Program-made: the position numbers and the translations under genes | The notes under the pieces: model-generated | Seen by the model: only the letters and a program-made list of their open reading frames with translations | The model's database searches: none | What the model was told of the DNA's origin: nothing | Source: a bacterium | GTDB lineage: Bacteria > Auribacterota > UBA3054 | DNA: 10,499 nucleotides | Direction of reading: 5' to 3' | Assembly (NCBI GenBank): GCA_017444325.1 | Contig: JAFSWV010000206.1 | Span: 1-10,499, forward strand | Shown here: one piece after another, positions 8,171 to 10,499 of the stretch | Layout: each line of letters opens with the position of its first letter | Position numbering within the stretch: position 1 is the first letter of the stretch

Positions 8171-8776
8171 TTAAAATTTTTTCCATTCGTAAGTTTTGCC
8201 GTTGCTGACTTCCACCCAGATGCCCTTGGCTTTGGCGGCGTAAACGGCGGCGTAAGTCTTCTGGATCTCAGCCACAGTGGTGTTCTGGCTCTTGGCTTCC
8301 TCTTCGTAGAAGGCCTTCCTGGCGGCGTTCAGTTTCTTGACGGCTTCCCCGGCGGCGGCGGCGACTTTGGGATCGCACTTTTCGGGTTTGCCGATGTAAG
8401 TGACGTAACCGTCCTTGTTCTCGCCGACGTAGCCGGTCTTCATGTATTTGACGTAAGTGTCAGCAAAGAGCTTCTTCATTTCCTGATAGGCCTGAGACTT
8501 CTGCTCGGCAGCTTCGCACGAAGAGATCGAAAGAGCGGCGACAAAACGTTCCATAACTCTCACGAAAGCGGAATCCGGCTCCGGTTCCGGCTCATCGTCG
8601 AGCCCGGCGTAGAGGTCGTCCACCACTTCCTCGGCGTGCTGGTAGATGTGAATGTTGATCTCGGCATTGATGGCGATGGGTTTCTCGGCGTCGCCGGTGA
8701 TCTTGACTTCCGGGGTGCAGGCCAAAAGAGCCGCAAGACCGAGCGCGGCGCAAACGAAAATGGCGAGGTTTTTCAT
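8171..8776 (-). CDS. YnbE-YdbL (DUF1318) fusion lipoprotein
   Basis: 201 residues from ATG at 8776, chosen because AAGGA (8783-8787) sits 6 bases upstream. A TTG extension to 8821 would run through the likely promoter. A type II signal peptide ends in the lipobox LLAC (Cys20). Residues 20 to about 58 (CTPEVKI, then EKPIAINAEINIHI) match the small E. coli lipoprotein YnbE as I know it (CTP, then PI.IN..V.I.). An acidic Pro/Glu linker (DDEPEPEPDS, about 61-69) follows. Residues about 113-201 match YdbL/DUF1318: GYVGENKDGYV, then LNAARKAFYEEEAKSQNTTVAEI, and a terminal GIWVEV..GKTYEW. In E. coli these are separate genes beside ydbH, an AsmA-like protein of phospholipid transport to the outer membrane; no ydbH is in this window. 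It is the first gene of the leftward operon, 9 bases before ackA. Coding status is sure; the double domain assignment is strong but based on remembered family patterns. Confidence 0.85.
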   Translation of the reverse strand: MKNLAIFVCAALGLAALLACTPEVKITGDAEKPIAINAEINIHIYQHAEEVVDDLYAGLDDEPEPEPDSAFVRVMERFVAALSISSCEAAEQKSQAYQEMKKLFADTYVKYMKTGYVGENKDGYVTYIGKPEKCDPKVAAAAGEAVKKLNAARKAFYEEEAKSQNTTVAEIQKTYAAVYAAKAKGIWVEVSNGKTYEWKKF

Positions 8777-8811
8777 AATGTTTCCTTGGTTTAAGTTTAA
8801 GTTATCTATTA

Positions 8812-8820
8812 ATTTTACCA
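8812..8820 (-). promoter_or_regulatory. Possible extended -10 promoter for the leftward operon
   Basis: Read on the minus strand this is TGGTAAAAT, an extended -10 with one mismatch in the hexamer (TAAAAT for TATAAT). The start would fall near 8805, about 29 bases before the ATG at 8776. No clear -35 is visible. It abuts and partly overlaps the inverted repeat at 8818-8840. Confidence 0.4.
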
Positions 8821-8840
8821 AAAAAGGAGAGCCTTTTTGG
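8818..8840. repeat. Inverted repeat, operator candidate
   Basis: CCAAAAAAGG, spacer AGAG, CCTTTTTGG. The arms are complementary over 9 positions, with one extra A in the left arm. The element covers the start of the putative leftward extended -10, so a protein bound here would block that promoter. It could also form a weak A/U-rich hairpin on either transcript, but neither strand has a following T-run that would suggest a terminator. Confidence 0.4.
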
Positions 8841-8902
8841 CCACGCCCTAAACCGCACAGCCGAAAACACTTTAAAAAATGCCCTAAGAAAACATGCTAT
8901 TT

Positions 8903-8911
8903 TGCTATAAT
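8903..8911 (+). promoter_or_regulatory. Extended -10 promoter for the rightward gene
   Basis: TGCTATAAT is a perfect extended -10 (TGn then TATAAT at 8906-8911). There is no good TTGACA-like -35 at the 17-base spacing, which is usual for extended -10 promoters. The predicted transcript start is near 8918, giving a leader of about 27 bases. AGGAG (8934-8938) then lies 6 bases before the ATG at 8945. Inferred from consensus only. Confidence 0.6.
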
Positions 8912-8944
8912 GATATAAACTCAATTAACCAACAGGAGAAACAA

Positions 8945-10499
8945 ATGAAACGTTTATCCCTTCTCCTCTTAACAGTGATCTTTGTTGCGGCCATGAGCGT
9001 CATGGCTGAAGAAGAGGTCATCTGGTCCGAGGATTTCAGCACCTACACGGTCGGCGACCTTATGTCCGCCCACAGCAACGAATGGTCCACCACGGGTCCC
9101 CACTACATCGTCGATGACGACGGCAACAAGTGCGTCAAGTTCTTCGCGCCGGACGGCGAATCCTTGAAAGGACTTAGCTTCATCAAAGTCCCCGACACCA
9201 CGCCCCTGTGCGGACGTTACTACATCCGCTTCTCCTGCAGACTGAAACTCTTCAAAGAGTCCCAGGTCATGCACGGCTTCCGCAGCCCTGACTACTTCGT
9301 GTTCGACATGATCAACAAGCACGGCGACGGCTACGGCGTGGACTGCGACCGTTCCTACGGCTCCCTCCTTTTCACCGACGGCCGCTTCCCCCACGACCAG
9401 TGGGCCGACTACAGCTTCCTGATGGAGATCACCCCGGGCGCCTACCGTCTTAAAAACATGGTGGTGAACGGCGTCACCAACGACTACGACATCGCCGTCG
9501 TGAACAGCGGCAGCGGCGATATCGGCACCAGGCTCTTCTTCGGCGGCTGGGGCAACCCCGAGTTCTATCTTGACGACTTCAAGATCACCAAAGTCCTTAA
9601 GGAAGGGCAGCCCGTCACCTCGGCCCTCGTCAATGGCAACCTTGACCTGAACACCGACGAGACCACCATCAGCATCATCAACAAGGGCGCCGGCTCCTTC
9701 AACTACACAGCCACCATTGCCGACGGTTTCGGCTTCGCTTCTCTGGAAGACGCGGAAGGCACCTGCGAAGGCGCGGCCACCGTCAAATTCAAAGTTGACC
9801 GCAGCGCCATGGGCAACCAGTACTATCACGTGCCCGTCACCATCGACGGCGGCGAAGCCGGCAGCGTCACTGTTTACGTCGGCGTGGCCAGCGGATTGGT
9901 GCTTATGAACTGCGACTTCGAGTGCTACGAGGAAGGCAAGCGCCTCCCCGAGCAGGACACTCTCTGGCAGAGCAACGGCCCCCACTATGTCATGACCGAC
10001 GAAGGCAGCAAGTGCATGCGCTTCTACGCCGAGGAAGGCCAGTCCCTCTACAACATCACCTACAATTCCATCCCCGACACGAAGCCCTACGTCACGAACT
10101 ACTACGTGAAGTTCTCCTGCCGCATGAAGGTCCTGGAAGAATCCCAGGTCATGCACGGCATCAGGAACTACTTCATGTTCGACGCCATCAACAAGCTTGG
10201 CAACGCCTACGTCGTTGACTGCCACCGCTTCTACGTCACCGAGATGAAGCTCACGACCGGCTACTTCCCCAACGGAAAGTGGACCGACTACAGCTTCGTC
10301 ATGGACATCACCCCGGGCTCCTACCGCCTGAGATCTATGACCATCAACGGCGTGACCGACGACTTCAACCTTCCCAAGGGCGAAGAGTCCGGCCAGGGCG
10401 AAATTGGCAACGCCATCTACTTCGGCGGCTGGGGCGCCCCCGACATCTACATCGACGACATTCAGCTTGAACTCGTCGAGAAAGAAGCCAAGCCCGAAC
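8945..10499 (+). CDS. Secreted repeat protein: jelly-roll-like / BACON-like / jelly-roll-like (3' end off window)
   Basis: 518 codons from ATG at 8945, open at the right edge. The signal peptide is residues 1-21 (MKRLSLLLL core, cleavage after SVMA). Residues about 25-217 and 318-512 are homologous modules. Both show a D-F start, S/TNGPHY or TTGPHY, a YY.(K/R)FSCR strand, an identical SQVMHG (S106 and S400), FD.INK.G, W.DYSF.M.ITPG.YRL, and an ending FGGWG.P..Y.DD. This alternation of strands suggests a concanavalin/LamG-like jelly roll. Between them, residues about 224-315 resemble a BACON-type immunoglobulin-like domain (LDLNTDETTISIINKGAGSF, then a strand ending in VTVYVGV). No catalytic residues stand out; glycan or surface binding is a guess. 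Codons are strongly C-ending (GAC, TAC, GGC, ATC dominate; only three GAT in the part seen), unlike the operon genes, which suggests high expression. Confidence 0.85.
   Translation, partial: MKRLSLLLLTVIFVAAMSVMAEEEVIWSEDFSTYTVGDLMSAHSNEWSTTGPHYIVDDDGNKCVKFFAPDGESLKGLSFIKVPDTTPLCGRYYIRFSCRLKLFKESQVMHGFRSPDYFVFDMINKHGDGYGVDCDRSYGSLLFTDGRFPHDQWADYSFLMEITPGAYRLKNMVVNGVTNDYDIAVVNSGSGDIGTRLFFGGWGNPEFYLDDFKITKVLKEGQPVTSALVNGNLDLNTDETTISIINKGAGSFNYTATIADGFGFASLEDAEGTCEGAATVKFKVDRSAMGNQYYHVPVTIDGGEAGSVTVYVGVASGLVLMNCDFECYEEGKRLPEQDTLWQSNGPHYVMTDEGSKCMRFYAEEGQSLYNITYNSIPDTKPYVTNYYVKFSCRMKVLEESQVMHGIRNYFMFDAINKLGNAYVVDCHRFYVTEMKLTTGYFPNGKWTDYSFVMDITPGSYRLRSMTINGVTDDFNLPKGEESGQGEIGNAIYFGGWGAPDIYIDDIQLELVEKEAKPE

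Larger units (their letters stand above)
8777..8944. promoter_or_regulatory. Divergent intergenic control region
   Basis: 168 bases, AT-rich compared with its flanks, between the first gene of the leftward operon and the rightward secreted protein gene. It is the only sizeable non-coding gap in the window. It holds one extended -10 promoter candidate on each strand and a near-perfect inverted repeat at the leftward promoter. No terminator is needed here because the genes diverge, and none of the usual hairpin-plus-T-run type is convincing. Confidence 0.75.

Noticed and set aside
7544..8794. Plus-strand open frame of 416 codons spanning ackA and the lipoprotein gene
   Set aside because: It crosses two well-supported minus-strand genes and has no protein-family features.
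8969..10225. Long minus-strand open frame (418 codons) opposite the rightward secreted protein
   Set aside because: It is a shadow of the strongly C-ending codon use of the plus-strand gene. Its composition (Val, Ala, His, Asp, Gly in monotone runs) is that of reverse-complement codons, and it has no recognisable domain or Shine-Dalgarno.

Overview
The window reads as a piece of a diderm (Gram-negative) bacterial chromosome. It carries an LPS inner-core heptosyltransferase, a lipid A type acyltransferase, an outer-membrane type lipoprotein and several Sec-exported proteins. Acetate kinase suggests fermentative, acetate-forming metabolism. The gene fusions and gene order do not look like Proteobacteria. 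An uncultured anaerobic lineage (PVC-like or a candidate phylum) is plausible, but the sequence alone does not settle it. No mobile elements, CRISPR array, tRNA or rRNA are visible.

Layout. A divergent intergenic region at 8777-8944 separates two transcription units. Leftward (minus strand) runs a very compact seven-gene cluster, listed in order of transcription: a lipoprotein that looks like a YnbE-YdbL fusion (8171-8776), ackA (6974-8161), sppA (5925-6974), a LolA-like/TlpA-like exported protein (4654-5922), a CPBP intramembrane protease fused to an LpxL/HtrB-type acyltransferase (2732-4654), waaF (1692-2732), and a secreted six-hairpin glycosidase-like protein that runs off the left edge (1-1678). 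Every junction is an overlap of 1 base or a gap of at most 13 bases, so this is almost certainly one operon with translational coupling. Rightward (plus strand) lies one secreted repeat protein (8945-10499, open at the right edge). It has two homologous jelly-roll-like modules around a BACON-like module, and its codon bias differs strongly from the operon genes.

How the genes may work together. Apart from ackA, the leftward operon concerns the envelope: lipid A acylation, inner-core heptose addition, membrane proteolysis (SppA and CPBP), a YnbE/YdbL-type lipoprotein whose E. coli relatives work with the AsmA-like protein YdbH in phospholipid transport to the outer membrane, and a LolA-like periplasmic protein. 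The most notable points are the two domain fusions (CPBP-LpxL and YnbE-YdbL) and the thioredoxin-like domain that has lost the first cysteine of its CxxC motif.
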